Below are positions 16,820 through 23,897 of a DNA stretch of 26,704 nucleotides, piece by piece. A program made the position numbers and the translations under genes. This stretch comes from CAYLQA01 sp964385695 (GTDB lineage: Bacteria > Desulfobacterota > Desulfobulbia > Desulfobulbales > Desulfurivibrionaceae): assembly GCA_964385695.1 (NCBI GenBank), contig CAYLQA010000046.1:1-26704 (forward strand), given 5' to 3'. A model generated the notes under the pieces. That model was not told the origin of the DNA, ran no database searches, and was given only the letters and a program-made list of their open reading frames with translations. How positions within the stretch are numbered: position 1 is the stretch's first letter; every line of letters starts with the position of its first letter.

Positions 16820-17814
16820 TTGTTTCTGCCTTACGCATCATTTCTCTGGGAATCACTCTCTGCCTGATAGCCCTGCTCTCCGGTTGCCAGCAAAAACCGG
16901 AGCCGCCGGACGAGATGGTTTATAGGCTCAAATGGCTTTACAACATCAGTGTGGCCGGAGACCTCTATGCGCAGGAACACGGTATCTTTGCTGAGCATGG
17001 CCTCCGGGTAGTCGTTAAACCGGGAGGCCCGGAGCGTGATGCCATCAAGGAATTGGAAATCGGCAGGGCCCAGTTCGGGGTGGCCTCGGCTGATCAGGTT
17101 ATTCGAGCCCTGGCCAAAGGAGCGCCCATTGTGGTGATCGCCCAGCTCTTTCAAAAAAATCCACTGCAATGGGTCCACCGGGCCGAAAAAGGAGAAATCA
17201 CCTCCCCCCGTGATCTGTTGGGTAAGACAGTGGGAATCACCTTTGGCGGAAACGATGAGACGATCATGCGGGCTCTGCTCGCCAAGCACAGCATGAAAAA
17301 AGACGCTGTCAAACTCTTCAGCGTCCGCTACGACTACACGCCCTTTTACCAGGGCAAAGTGGATCTGTGGCCGATATACCGAAACGCCGAGGGCATTGTT
17401 ATCAGCGAGAGGATGCATGCAAACGGTGAGGCAACAGAATTTTTCGCACCCGATGACTTTGGAGTACGCTTTGTGGCAAACTCGGTGATCACCACCCGAA
17501 AAATGCTGCAAGAGCACCCTGAGACTGTACGAAGCTTTCGCAACGCCCTGCTCAAGGCCTGGCAAGAGGCTTTGGCACCGGGCAATCACAAAAAAACCAT
17601 TGCCCTGGTCCATGGATTTGACCAGGACACATCGCAAAAGACCATTGCCAAACAACTTACAGCCACCAGAAAATTGATGCTGACCAGCACAGGCAGAATT
17701 GGCCGCATCGATATGCCGGCCTGGAAACAGACGGAAAAAATCATGCTCGATCAGGGCCTGATTGACCCCCCGGTAAACATCGAACATGCTTTGGTATGGG
17801 AGAACGGAGGGTGA
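16816..17814 (+). CDS. NMT1/SsuA-like ABC transporter substrate-binding lipoprotein
   Basis: The 332-residue protein starts with a lipoprotein signal peptide ending LIALLSGC (Cys24). A type-2 periplasmic binding fold of the NMT1/THI5-SsuA family follows: YRLKWLYNISVAGDLYAQE, GIFAEHGLRVVV, GRAQFGVASADQVIRALAKG and DLLGKTVGITFGGNDE. The family delivers thiamine pyrimidine precursors, sulfonates, nitrate or similar small molecules; the substrate cannot be read from sequence. GGAGGG lies 5 nt before the ATG, which fixes the start inside a longer frame. The next gene (CapA family) starts 3 nt after the stop, with its ribosome binding site inside this gene. Confidence 0.87.
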   Translation: MIVSALRIISLGITLCLIALLSGCQQKPEPPDEMVYRLKWLYNISVAGDLYAQEHGIFAEHGLRVVVKPGGPERDAIKELEIGRAQFGVASADQVIRALAKGAPIVVIAQLFQKNPLQWVHRAEKGEITSPRDLLGKTVGITFGGNDETIMRALLAKHSMKKDAVKLFSVRYDYTPFYQGKVDLWPIYRNAEGIVISERMHANGEATEFFAPDDFGVRFVANSVITTRKMLQEHPETVRSFRNALLKAWQEALAPGNHKKTIALVHGFDQDTSQKTIAKQLTATRKLMLTSTGRIGRIDMPAWKQTEKIMLDQGLIDPPVNIEHALVWENGG

Positions 17815-17817
17815 AAG

Positions 17818-18963
17818 ATGGAGTCTCAAACCACCAAAGCCATCTCCCTCTTTCTTTGCGGCGATGTGATGACCGGCCGAGGAATCGATCAAATCCTGCC
17901 CACGCCCAGCGACCCCATACTTTATGAGCCATACATCCGCAACGCAAGGGGGTATGTTGAGATTGCCGAGGCCATAAACGGCCCCATCTCCCAGCCTGTT
18001 GATTTTTCCTACATCTGGGGGGATGCTTTAGCGGAACTGGAAAGCGCAGCCCCTGACGTGCGCATCATCAATCTGGAAACCAGCATAACCACAAGCCCGA
18101 ATTTCTGGCCGGACAAGGGCATCAACTACAGGATGCACCCTGCCAATACACCTGTCTTACCTACTGCCCGGATCGACCTCTGTGTGCTGGCCAATAATCA
18201 CGTTCTTGACTGGGGCTACGAAGGGTTAACCGAAACCTTAGAGAGCTTACACAAGTTGAAGATAAAAACCGTTGGCGCAGGCCGCAACTTGGCGGAGGCC
18301 ACGGCCCCTGCTTTACTGAAAATCCCGAATAAGGGCCGTGTTATTGTCCTATCCATGGGCTCTCCGACCAGCGGGGTGCCATACGACTGGGCAGCCGCTC
18401 AGGAGATCCCCGGGGTGAATTTTTTAGAACATTTAAGCGAAAAGACGCTCCATACCCTGAAAAAACAAATTCAGGCATTACGTCGTGAGAATGATGTTGT
18501 CGTCTTTTCCATCCACTGGGGCGGCAACTGGGGATATGACATCTCCGGCAGGCAGCAGGAATTTGCCCATGGTCTTATCGATGTTGCAGGGGTCGATCTT
18601 GTCTACGGCCACTCCTCCCACCATGTCATGGGCATAGAGGTCTATAAGCAAAAACTCATTCTCTATGGCTGCGGCGATTTTTTGAACGACTACGAGGGTA
18701 TTTCCGGCCTCAAGGACTTTCGCGGCGACCTGGCCCTGATGTACTTTGTCTATCTTGATCCTGCCTCAGGCAACCTCATTAATCTGCATATGCGGCCGAC
18801 CCAAACCAAAAATTTTAAGGTTAACCGGGCCACAGCCACAGATGCGGCCTGGCTTTTGGATACCCTGAACCGCGAGGGGGAAAAACTTGGCACCAGCGTA
18901 GATCTAGATCCAGACAACACACTTACTCTCAAGTGGGATAAAGAACCATACAGAGAGCAGTAA
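17818..18963 (+). CDS. CapA-family (PGA_cap) metallophosphatase-like protein
   Basis: The 381-residue protein has the CapA/PGA_cap metallophosphoesterase-like fold. LFLCGDVMTGRG gives the first metal ligand, then IINLETSIT, LANNHVLDWGYEGL with the NNH motif, FSIHWGGNW, YGHSSHHVMGIEVY and LYGCGDFLND. CapA relatives take part in poly-gamma-glutamate synthesis or in related exported-polymer or peptide-ligation steps, and many are uncharacterised. No signal peptide or membrane segment is visible, so it appears cytoplasmic. GGAGG lies 7 nt before the ATG, inside the upstream gene. The tight link to an ABC importer suggests that it acts on the imported compound; this is inference. Confidence 0.85.
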   Translation: MESQTTKAISLFLCGDVMTGRGIDQILPTPSDPILYEPYIRNARGYVEIAEAINGPISQPVDFSYIWGDALAELESAAPDVRIINLETSITTSPNFWPDKGINYRMHPANTPVLPTARIDLCVLANNHVLDWGYEGLTETLESLHKLKIKTVGAGRNLAEATAPALLKIPNKGRVIVLSMGSPTSGVPYDWAAAQEIPGVNFLEHLSEKTLHTLKKQIQALRRENDVVVFSIHWGGNWGYDISGRQQEFAHGLIDVAGVDLVYGHSSHHVMGIEVYKQKLILYGCGDFLNDYEGISGLKDFRGDLALMYFVYLDPASGNLINLHMRPTQTKNFKVNRATATDAAWLLDTLNREGEKLGTSVDLDPDNTLTLKWDKEPYREQ

Positions 18964-19114
18964 ATTTTCCCATATGCCGACATCTTCTTTGCTTGACTCT
19001 TTTTAGCAAATTGGTGTGCAATAATTTATCGTCATATCGAGTACAGCTCTTTCTTTTTAGCTTTGTCTGTCGTGTAAATTTGTTGTTTGCGTTTGTTCCT
19101 GCAATGTCTTGAAG

Positions 19115-19137
19115 ATAAACCCTCCGCTTATAAGCGG
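19115..19137 (-). repeat. Palindrome related to the IS-like ends at 15055 and 26660
   Basis: The perfect 14-bp palindrome CCGCTTATAAGCGG is preceded on the plus strand by ATAAACCCT. On the minus strand this reads AAGCGGAGGGTTTAT, the same arrangement as the palindrome at 15055. It lies 19 nt before the phosphofructokinase ATG, so it also falls in that gene's leader. No T-tract follows, so it is not a terminator. Confidence 0.5.
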
Positions 19138-19156
19138 CAAAAAAGACCGCAATGAT

Positions 19157-20452
19157 ATGGAATGCAGCACGCTTGACACTGACCTGATCCAAGAAGATTT
19201 TCTTACCGAAACACTGGGAGAGTGCTGTTTCCCAACCCCTCTCACCTTGTCGGAAGAGTATTTCTGCGCTACACCGGACAGGGTCATTTACAACAACACT
19301 ACCGGTCGCGACGGCAAAGCGCCCAAACAGCTCTTCAGCTTCGACAGCCCCGGCCCGTTTCGCGAGCTTTTTTTTGATCCTTCCTCAGTCAATGTCGGCA
19401 TCATAACCTGCGGCGGCCTTTGCCCTGGGCTCAATGATGTCATCCGCTCCATCACCTATAGCAGCTTGGATGCCTACCAGGTAAAAAATGTCTATGGCTT
19501 TCGCAACGGCTATGCCGGTCTTGCCACTGGGGCAAGCAGGGAACCTATCATACTCACACATGATATTGTTCATAATATCCATGAGCAGGGAGGCACTATT
19601 CTTGGCTCATCCCGCGGGGGGCAATCCCTTGTCGACATGGTGGATAACCTGGTGCGCTATAACGTCTCCATCCTCTTTGTCATTGGCGGCGACGGTGCCC
19701 ACCACGGCTCCATGGGCATTGCCGCTGAGATAAAAAAAAGGGACCTCAAAATAGCGGTCATCGGTATCCCCAAAACCATTGATAATGACATTTCCTTTAT
19801 CCACAAAACATTTGGTTTTGATACTGCGGTGGAACAGGCTAGAAAGGCCATTAATGCGGCCCATGTTGAGGCGACCGGCTTTGAAAACGGCATCGGCCTG
19901 GTCAAGCTCATGGGCCGGGATGCCGGCTTTATCGCGGCGGATGCCTCCCTTGCCTCGGGCAATGTCAATATCTGCCTGATCCCGGAAGAACCCTTTAACC
20001 TAAGAAAACTCTTTTCCAGAGTCACCTCACGCCTTGAACGCAGCAATCACGTGGTCATTGTGGTGGCAGAAGGAGTTGGCCAGGACCTTTTGGCGCACGA
20101 ACAAAAAAAACGCTACGACGACTCCGGCAACCCCAAACTCATGGATATCGGCCCTTACCTCAAAAAAGCGATCACTGAATTTCTGCAAACAAAACAGATT
20201 CCCCATACCCTGAAGTACATCGACCCCAGCTATATGATCCGCTCCACTCCGGCCAATGCCATTGATTCTTCCTTCTGCCTGCAACTTGGCAGTTATGCCG
20301 TGCATGCCGGGATGGCCGGAAAAACAAATGCCCTGATCGGCTACTGGAACCAACATTTTTGCCTGGTGCCTATCAAACTGGCCCTCAGGAGGAAGAAAAT
20401 CGTTAATGTGAACGATGCCATGTGGCGAGCGGTGCTCGAGATAACCGGCTAA
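19157..20452 (+). CDS. 6-phosphofructokinase, group III-like
   Basis: The 431-residue protein phosphorylates fructose-6-phosphate in glycolysis. GIITCGGLCPGLNDVIRS binds the nucleotide. GTILGSSRGG and IGGDGAHHGS (residues 176-185) follow, then PKTIDNDI (205-212) with the catalytic Asp, and LMGRDAGFIA. GGDG at the donor site suggests ATP as donor, whereas Lys in PKTIDND is shared with PPi-dependent enzymes. This mix is usual for the long plant/spirochete-type clade. The frame is open back to a TTG at 19109, but that would include a palindrome, so I choose the ATG at 19157. Its ribosome binding site is weak. It is a single gene about 190 nt after capA. Confidence 0.88.
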   Translation: MECSTLDTDLIQEDFLTETLGECCFPTPLTLSEEYFCATPDRVIYNNTTGRDGKAPKQLFSFDSPGPFRELFFDPSSVNVGIITCGGLCPGLNDVIRSITYSSLDAYQVKNVYGFRNGYAGLATGASREPIILTHDIVHNIHEQGGTILGSSRGGQSLVDMVDNLVRYNVSILFVIGGDGAHHGSMGIAAEIKKRDLKIAVIGIPKTIDNDISFIHKTFGFDTAVEQARKAINAAHVEATGFENGIGLVKLMGRDAGFIAADASLASGNVNICLIPEEPFNLRKLFSRVTSRLERSNHVVIVVAEGVGQDLLAHEQKKRYDDSGNPKLMDIGPYLKKAITEFLQTKQIPHTLKYIDPSYMIRSTPANAIDSSFCLQLGSYAVHAGMAGKTNALIGYWNQHFCLVPIKLALRRKKIVNVNDAMWRAVLEITG

Positions 20453-20488
20453 AAACCTATCAACTCTCATTCCAGCGCGTAGGCCAGT

Positions 20489-21859
20489 ATGCAGAGAGTC
20501 TTTGATAAAAAACATCGCAACGCCTTACTGCTCTTTGCCCTCGTTTTCCTGGCGGCCTACTTCGGGGTATTCCAGGAACTATTTCAGATTGACACTGCCA
20601 AAGCCATCTCGCTGGCCATCTTCCTGATTGCCGCCATCCTCTGGGTCACCGAATGGCTGCCCCTGTTCCTGACAAGCTTTGTTATCCTTTTTTTGCAGAT
20701 CGGCTGGCTGCTGCCCGCCATAAACCCGCAGGCAGGCAAGCCGGAACAGATGATCTATCTGCAAACCTTTTTCAGCGATATCACCGCCCTCTTTCTTGGC
20801 GGCTTTGTCCTGGCCGCGGCGCTGCACAAGTATGGCCTGGATAACCGCATCGCCTTTTGGCTCCTGCGCAAGACCGGCAAAGCGCCCTCCCGCATTCTCT
20901 TCGGAATTATGCTGATCTCGGCCATACTTTCCATGTGGATGAGCAATACCGCCACCACGGCCATGATGTTTGCCATCATCCTGCCGATTATCGCCAAGAT
21001 CCCGGAGGGCAACACCTTTTCCAAGGGGCTGGCCCTTTCCATCCCCTTTTCCTGCAACCTGGGCGGACTGGGTACGCCCATCGGCACACCGCCCAATGCC
21101 ATTGCCATGATTTTTTTGGCGGAAAAGGGCATCAGCATAAACTTTGGCGAATGGATGCTGGCCGCGTTTCCCTTTCTTATGCTGTTCATTGTTTTTGCCT
21201 GGTTTCTGCTCTTAAAGATGTTTCCCCCGGGCGAACTTGAGATTGCACTGCCCGATCATGATGAAGAAGAGACAACACCGGCACATTGGCTGTTGGTCGC
21301 GATCTTCAGTGTGACGGTCATAGCCTGGCTGACCACAAAAATCCATGGCCTCAGCCTGGGCACGGTCAGCCTTATTCCGGTGATTTTTATTTTTGGCAGC
21401 GGTCTTCTTAATGCACATGATTTCAGGAGCCTGCCCTGGGATGTCCTCTTCATGGTGGGCGGCGGCATCTGCCTGGGTGTGGGCCTCAATAAAAGCGGCC
21501 TGACCCGGGAGGTGGTCAGCCTTATTCCCGTGGGGCTTGAATTTGCCTGGATATTGATTGCCTTTGCCTGCCTGGCAGCATTCATGACCACCTTTATGAG
21601 CAATACCGCCACAGCCAACCTGTTGATCCCCATTGCCGTTTCGCTGGACCACAATATTGCCCTTTTGGTTATCAGCATAGCCATGGTCTGCTCCACAGCC
21701 ATGGCCCTGCCTGTGAGTACGCCGCCCAATGCCATAGCCTTTGGCTCCGGCCTGCTTGATTCCCGGGACATGCTTAAACCGGGCGCTATCATCTCAATCA
21801 TTTCACTTTTTATTATTCTTAGCCTGGGCGCTTTATACTGGCCTTTGCTTGGCTTGTGA
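20489..21859 (+). CDS. DASS/SLC13-family anion:Na+ symporter
   Basis: The 456-residue polytopic inner-membrane protein has two inverted-repeat signatures. The first half has MSNTATTAMMFAIILP and then GTPIGTPPNAIAM. The second half has MSNTATANLLIPIA and then PVSTPPNAIAFG. These SNT and TPPNA motifs form the sodium and anion sites in the divalent anion:sodium symporter family (VcINDY/SLC13). Substrates of the family are dicarboxylates, citrate or sulfate, and the sequence alone does not choose. It starts 36 nt after the phosphofructokinase stop with a modest AGG. The zinc-ribbon gene follows after 10 nt. Confidence 0.9.
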   Translation: MQRVFDKKHRNALLLFALVFLAAYFGVFQELFQIDTAKAISLAIFLIAAILWVTEWLPLFLTSFVILFLQIGWLLPAINPQAGKPEQMIYLQTFFSDITALFLGGFVLAAALHKYGLDNRIAFWLLRKTGKAPSRILFGIMLISAILSMWMSNTATTAMMFAIILPIIAKIPEGNTFSKGLALSIPFSCNLGGLGTPIGTPPNAIAMIFLAEKGISINFGEWMLAAFPFLMLFIVFAWFLLLKMFPPGELEIALPDHDEEETTPAHWLLVAIFSVTVIAWLTTKIHGLSLGTVSLIPVIFIFGSGLLNAHDFRSLPWDVLFMVGGGICLGVGLNKSGLTREVVSLIPVGLEFAWILIAFACLAAFMTTFMSNTATANLLIPIAVSLDHNIALLVISIAMVCSTAMALPVSTPPNAIAFGSGLLDSRDMLKPGAIISIISLFIILSLGALYWPLLGL

Positions 21860-21869
21860 GGAGGTATTA

Positions 21870-22190
21870 ATGGAAGTTCATCGACAAACATGTCAGGCCT
21901 GTGGCTCGCGTATGGTTCGCAACCATCTGATGCGGGAATCCGGCAGGCAGGACAGGGTCATTGTCCAATGTGCCGAGTGTAAAGAGTTTGTTGCTTGTTA
22001 CGCCATTGCCTCTGGCGGCTACTATCATCATAGGAAAGGGTTTGAATCCTACCTGCGGGGGCTAACACGGGCTGGGGAGACCATAAGCGGCAAGGACATC
22101 CAGGAGAGCTTTGAGAGCATCCAGCAGGAATGCTTGGACTTTTTTGAAAGGGTACTGGAGTACCTCAAGGAACATAAAAAAGAGGAGTAA
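21870..22190 (+). CDS. Small zinc-ribbon protein of unknown function
   Basis: The 106-residue protein starts MEVHRQTCQACGSRMVRN and has two CxxC pairs (residues 8-11 and 34-37), which suggest one bound zinc. The rest is helical and acidic to basic (DIQESFESIQQECLDFFERV, ending EHKKEE). I do not recognise the family. The start is fixed by an excellent ribosome binding site, AGGAGGT, 5-6 nt before the ATG. The open frame extends upstream but only as a shadow of the transporter gene. It lies 10 nt after the DASS transporter and just before a strong terminator, so it is the last gene of that unit. Confidence 0.75.
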   Translation: MEVHRQTCQACGSRMVRNHLMRESGRQDRVIVQCAECKEFVACYAIASGGYYHHRKGFESYLRGLTRAGETISGKDIQESFESIQQECLDFFERVLEYLKEHKKEE

Positions 22191-22191
22191 A

Positions 22192-22222
22192 GAGGGCTGT
22201 GCTCACAGCCCTCCTCTTTTAT
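22192..22222 (+). terminator. Rho-independent terminator
   Basis: GAGGGCTGTG and CACAGCCCTC form a perfect 10-bp inverted repeat around CT, followed by CTCTTTTA. It starts 2 nt after the zinc-ribbon stop codon. An A-rich run on the upstream side means it could also work on the other strand. Confidence 0.85.
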
Positions 22223-22246
22223 TTCCTTTGGCAGCTCTTTATTCGG

Positions 22247-22274
22247 TTGACATCGGCACACTATTTTTCATAAC
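22247..22274 (+). promoter_or_regulatory. Likely sigma-70 promoter for the DUF1540 gene
   Basis: A consensus TTGACA is followed after 16 nt by CATAAC (4/6). It lies just after the terminator and about 150 nt before the DUF1540 start, leaving a long A+T-rich leader. Confidence 0.45.
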
Positions 22275-22316
22275 ATTTCACATAGGAATAATATCGCTAC
22301 TTCAGCACGTTACACA

Positions 22317-22351
22317 CGAAACAACCAATAGCAACCTAACCTATTGTTTCG
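22317..22351. repeat. Inverted repeat in the DUF1540 leader
   Basis: CGAAACA pairs with TGTTTCG, and inside it ATAG pairs with CTAT, with a 4-nt bulge on the left arm and a 9-nt loop. It lies 70-100 nt before the start codon and could be an operator or a leader hairpin. Confidence 0.45.
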
Positions 22352-22420
22352 GTTGAAAATATCACATTTCCAACGTTATTTCTTTCAGCGGGAAATAATG
22401 CTTTGTAAGGAGGAGACGTT

Positions 22421-22711
22421 ATGGCAATGAAGATGCCCATGATTATCAGCTGTAATATGATGAATTGCGCTTACAACAAGGATGAGACATGCCATGCAAT
22501 GGCGATCACCATCGGCGCCTCTTCCCCAGTTTGCGATACCTTTATCGAACGGGCGGAAAAAGCTGGTGCAATGGATATGGTAGGCAGTGTTGGTGCATGC
22601 AAGGTGGCCAACTGTAAATTTAATGAATCACTGGAGTGCATGGCTGAAGATGGGATCCGTATGGGAATGCACACGGATCATGCGGAGTGTGACACGTTTA
22701 TGTCCATGTAA
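22421..22711 (+). CDS. DUF1540 protein with two repeats
   Basis: The 96-residue protein holds two Cys-rich repeats: the first C-x4-CAYNKDETCHA ending VCDTF, the second ACKVANCKFNESLECMA ending ECDTFM. The C...C.yN....C.A...C.tF pattern is the DUF1540 signature. The four Cys per repeat suggest metal binding, but no function is established. A strong ribosome binding site (AAGGAGGAG) lies 5-8 nt before the ATG. Unusually many Met residues are present. It is transcribed towards the selenoprotein gene. Confidence 0.85.
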   Translation: MAMKMPMIISCNMMNCAYNKDETCHAMAITIGASSPVCDTFIERAEKAGAMDMVGSVGACKVANCKFNESLECMAEDGIRMGMHTDHAECDTFMSM

Positions 22712-22726
22712 ACAAAACGAGAAGGC

Positions 22727-22855
22727 ATGGCTGCAAAGAAAAAAATTGACCCTTTCCCGCTGAAAGATTTTTTACCCGATGGCTATCCCCTATCCCAAAA
22801 CCTAGGGCAGCCCGGTTCGATATCGTCTTCCCTGCTACTTTGGCTTTTTGTTTGA
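22727..22855 (+). CDS. Possible small ORF of 42 residues
   Basis: An open frame starts at an ATG preceded by GAGAAGG, 15 nt after the DUF1540 stop. It encodes MAAKKKIDPFPLKDFLPDGY followed by a Ser-rich and hydrophobic tail. Its last 21 nt overlap the 3' end of the DUF3179 gene on the other strand. The first 30 residues look protein-like, while the tail does not. I do not recognise it; it could be a real small protein, a remnant or chance. Confidence 0.25.
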   Translation: MAAKKKIDPFPLKDFLPDGYPLSQNLGQPGSISSSLLLWLFV

Positions 22856-23761
22856 ATGAGTCCGGTAAACAGTGGTGTTCGGGTGAAAGGCCTGCCAGGC
22901 AAACCAATATGAAAAAACATGGGGCAAGGGCTTGCCGCTGCTGTCTGTCACGGCTGTGACCTCTCCCTCGTTGCTGACCTCAATACTGATGACCATATTG
23001 CCGACTCTATCTGCAAGAGTCCCCGCATTCTGCACAAGTTCCTCCAAAGGATAGGCCCTACTTATGCCCGCAACCGTAATGCCCAGCACCCTCTTTTTAG
23101 ACGGCAGATCCTTTCGCACCTTACCCACAGGAAACATCAGGCTGCCGATTCGGTAATATCCTGCATAGGGGTCCCTTGCATAATCGCGGGCATAGCCTGT
23201 TTGCTCGGAAAGCACGAGCGTGTTCGGGTGCCTTTTCCGCCAAGACTTCCACTTGACACGGTTTGAGGGAAGCGTACGAAGGGGCTTGCCTACCATTGGC
23301 CCGGAAATGGCCTTGCCTAAAAGCTGGGACCAAAGGCTCTGGCTTTGGTGGTCGTAAAAGAGGACATTACTCCTATAGAGCCTGCCGGAGATGCCAAAGG
23401 TAAGAGTCGAGTTATCGATCTTGCGGGAGTAGACCACTCCCGTTTGGGTCAGGGGTCAGAAGGTGACGACAATGGATTCTCCTCCCAAGGTATCGTTCAC
23501 CGCCTCATGCCAATTCAGAATTTTGATAGGGTATGCCTTGGACTCACCACCGACGGAGACACCGATGACTGGATCGTTCTTGTCCAAAAAGGTTGCCTTA
23601 TTGGGCGAAACAAATGTGGGAGTCAGTAAAGCAGGAATGCCATCCTTGGGCACCCCGCCAGAGAGAATCTCATCCTGGGGCACAATTGCGTTGTGAAGAG
23701 AAAATCCACACACGAAGGCAAACAGAAAAATAGATATGATGCAACAGAAGGCTTTCCCCAT
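22835..23761 (-). CDS. Exported DUF3179-domain protein, probable selenoprotein (Sec102)
   Basis: Read through one in-frame TGA (23456-23458), the gene encodes 308 residues. MGKAFCCIISIFLFAFVCGF is a signal peptide or anchor, so the protein should act outside the cytoplasm. The DUF3179 domain follows: VSVGGESKAYPIKILNWHEA, VNDTLGGESIVVTF, [TGA], PLTQTGVVYSRKI, LTFGISGRLYRSNVLFYD and SLWSQLLGKAISG. Family members have VTYCPLC here, so TGA replaces the first Cys and ACC (Thr) the second. Both sides stay in one frame and are well conserved, and a SECIS-like hairpin follows the TGA. The ATG at 23761 is chosen for GAGG 7 nt upstream. A nonsense mutation is the alternative. The family's biochemical role is unknown. 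Confidence 0.8.
23424..23458 (-). promoter_or_regulatory. In-frame UGA with bacterial SECIS-like hairpin
   Basis: After the TGA at 23458-23456 come 13 nt, then CGGGAGTGGTCTACTCCCG, a perfect 7-bp stem with the 5-nt loop GGTCT. The loop GG begins 20 nt after the UGA. In the well-known E. coli fdhF SECIS, the apical loop also presents GGUCU, about 18 nt after the UGA. Stem, loop and spacing therefore fit SelB-directed selenocysteine insertion. Confidence 0.78.
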
Positions 23762-23763
23762 CC

Positions 23764-23778
23764 CGATACCTCGTATCG
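23764..23778 (-). promoter_or_regulatory. Hairpin over the ribosome binding site of the DUF3179 gene
   Basis: CGATAC-GAG-GTATCG is a perfect 6-bp stem. The ribosome binding site GAGG (23769-23772) lies in the loop and the first base of the 3' arm, 7 nt before the ATG. Folding could limit or present the site for ribosomes. Confidence 0.4.
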
Positions 23779-23832
23779 TTTTGCAACAAACACCAATATC
23801 GTACGTATACCTCCAGCCTTGCTGATCCAAAC

Positions 23833-23860
23833 AAAAAAATCAATAACGGAAGGTACCGTT
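23833..23860 (-). terminator. Possible terminator after the YkgJ-family gene
   Basis: On the minus strand AACGG pairs with CCGTT around a 6-nt loop, and ATTGATTTTTTTG follows. The stem is short (5 bp) and the T-run starts 5 nt late, so it is at best a weak terminator between the YkgJ and DUF3179 genes. Confidence 0.35.
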
Positions 23861-23897
23861 GGTAGACAGAATTTAATTCCGCCCTCGGAACAAAGCC

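Noticed and set aside
16831..17892. Minus-strand open frame of 353 codons opposite the binding-protein gene
   Set aside because: Antisense shadow; the plus-strand gene has a clear lipobox, family motifs and operon spacing.
19124..19140. Terminator before phosphofructokinase
   Set aside because: The palindrome is perfect but followed by CAAAAAAG, without a T-tract on the plus strand.
23456..23458. Plain nonsense mutation or two separate genes in the DUF3179 locus
   Set aside because: The TGA falls exactly on a conserved Cys position, both parts are in the same frame, the downstream part lacks its own ribosome binding site, and a SECIS-like hairpin follows.
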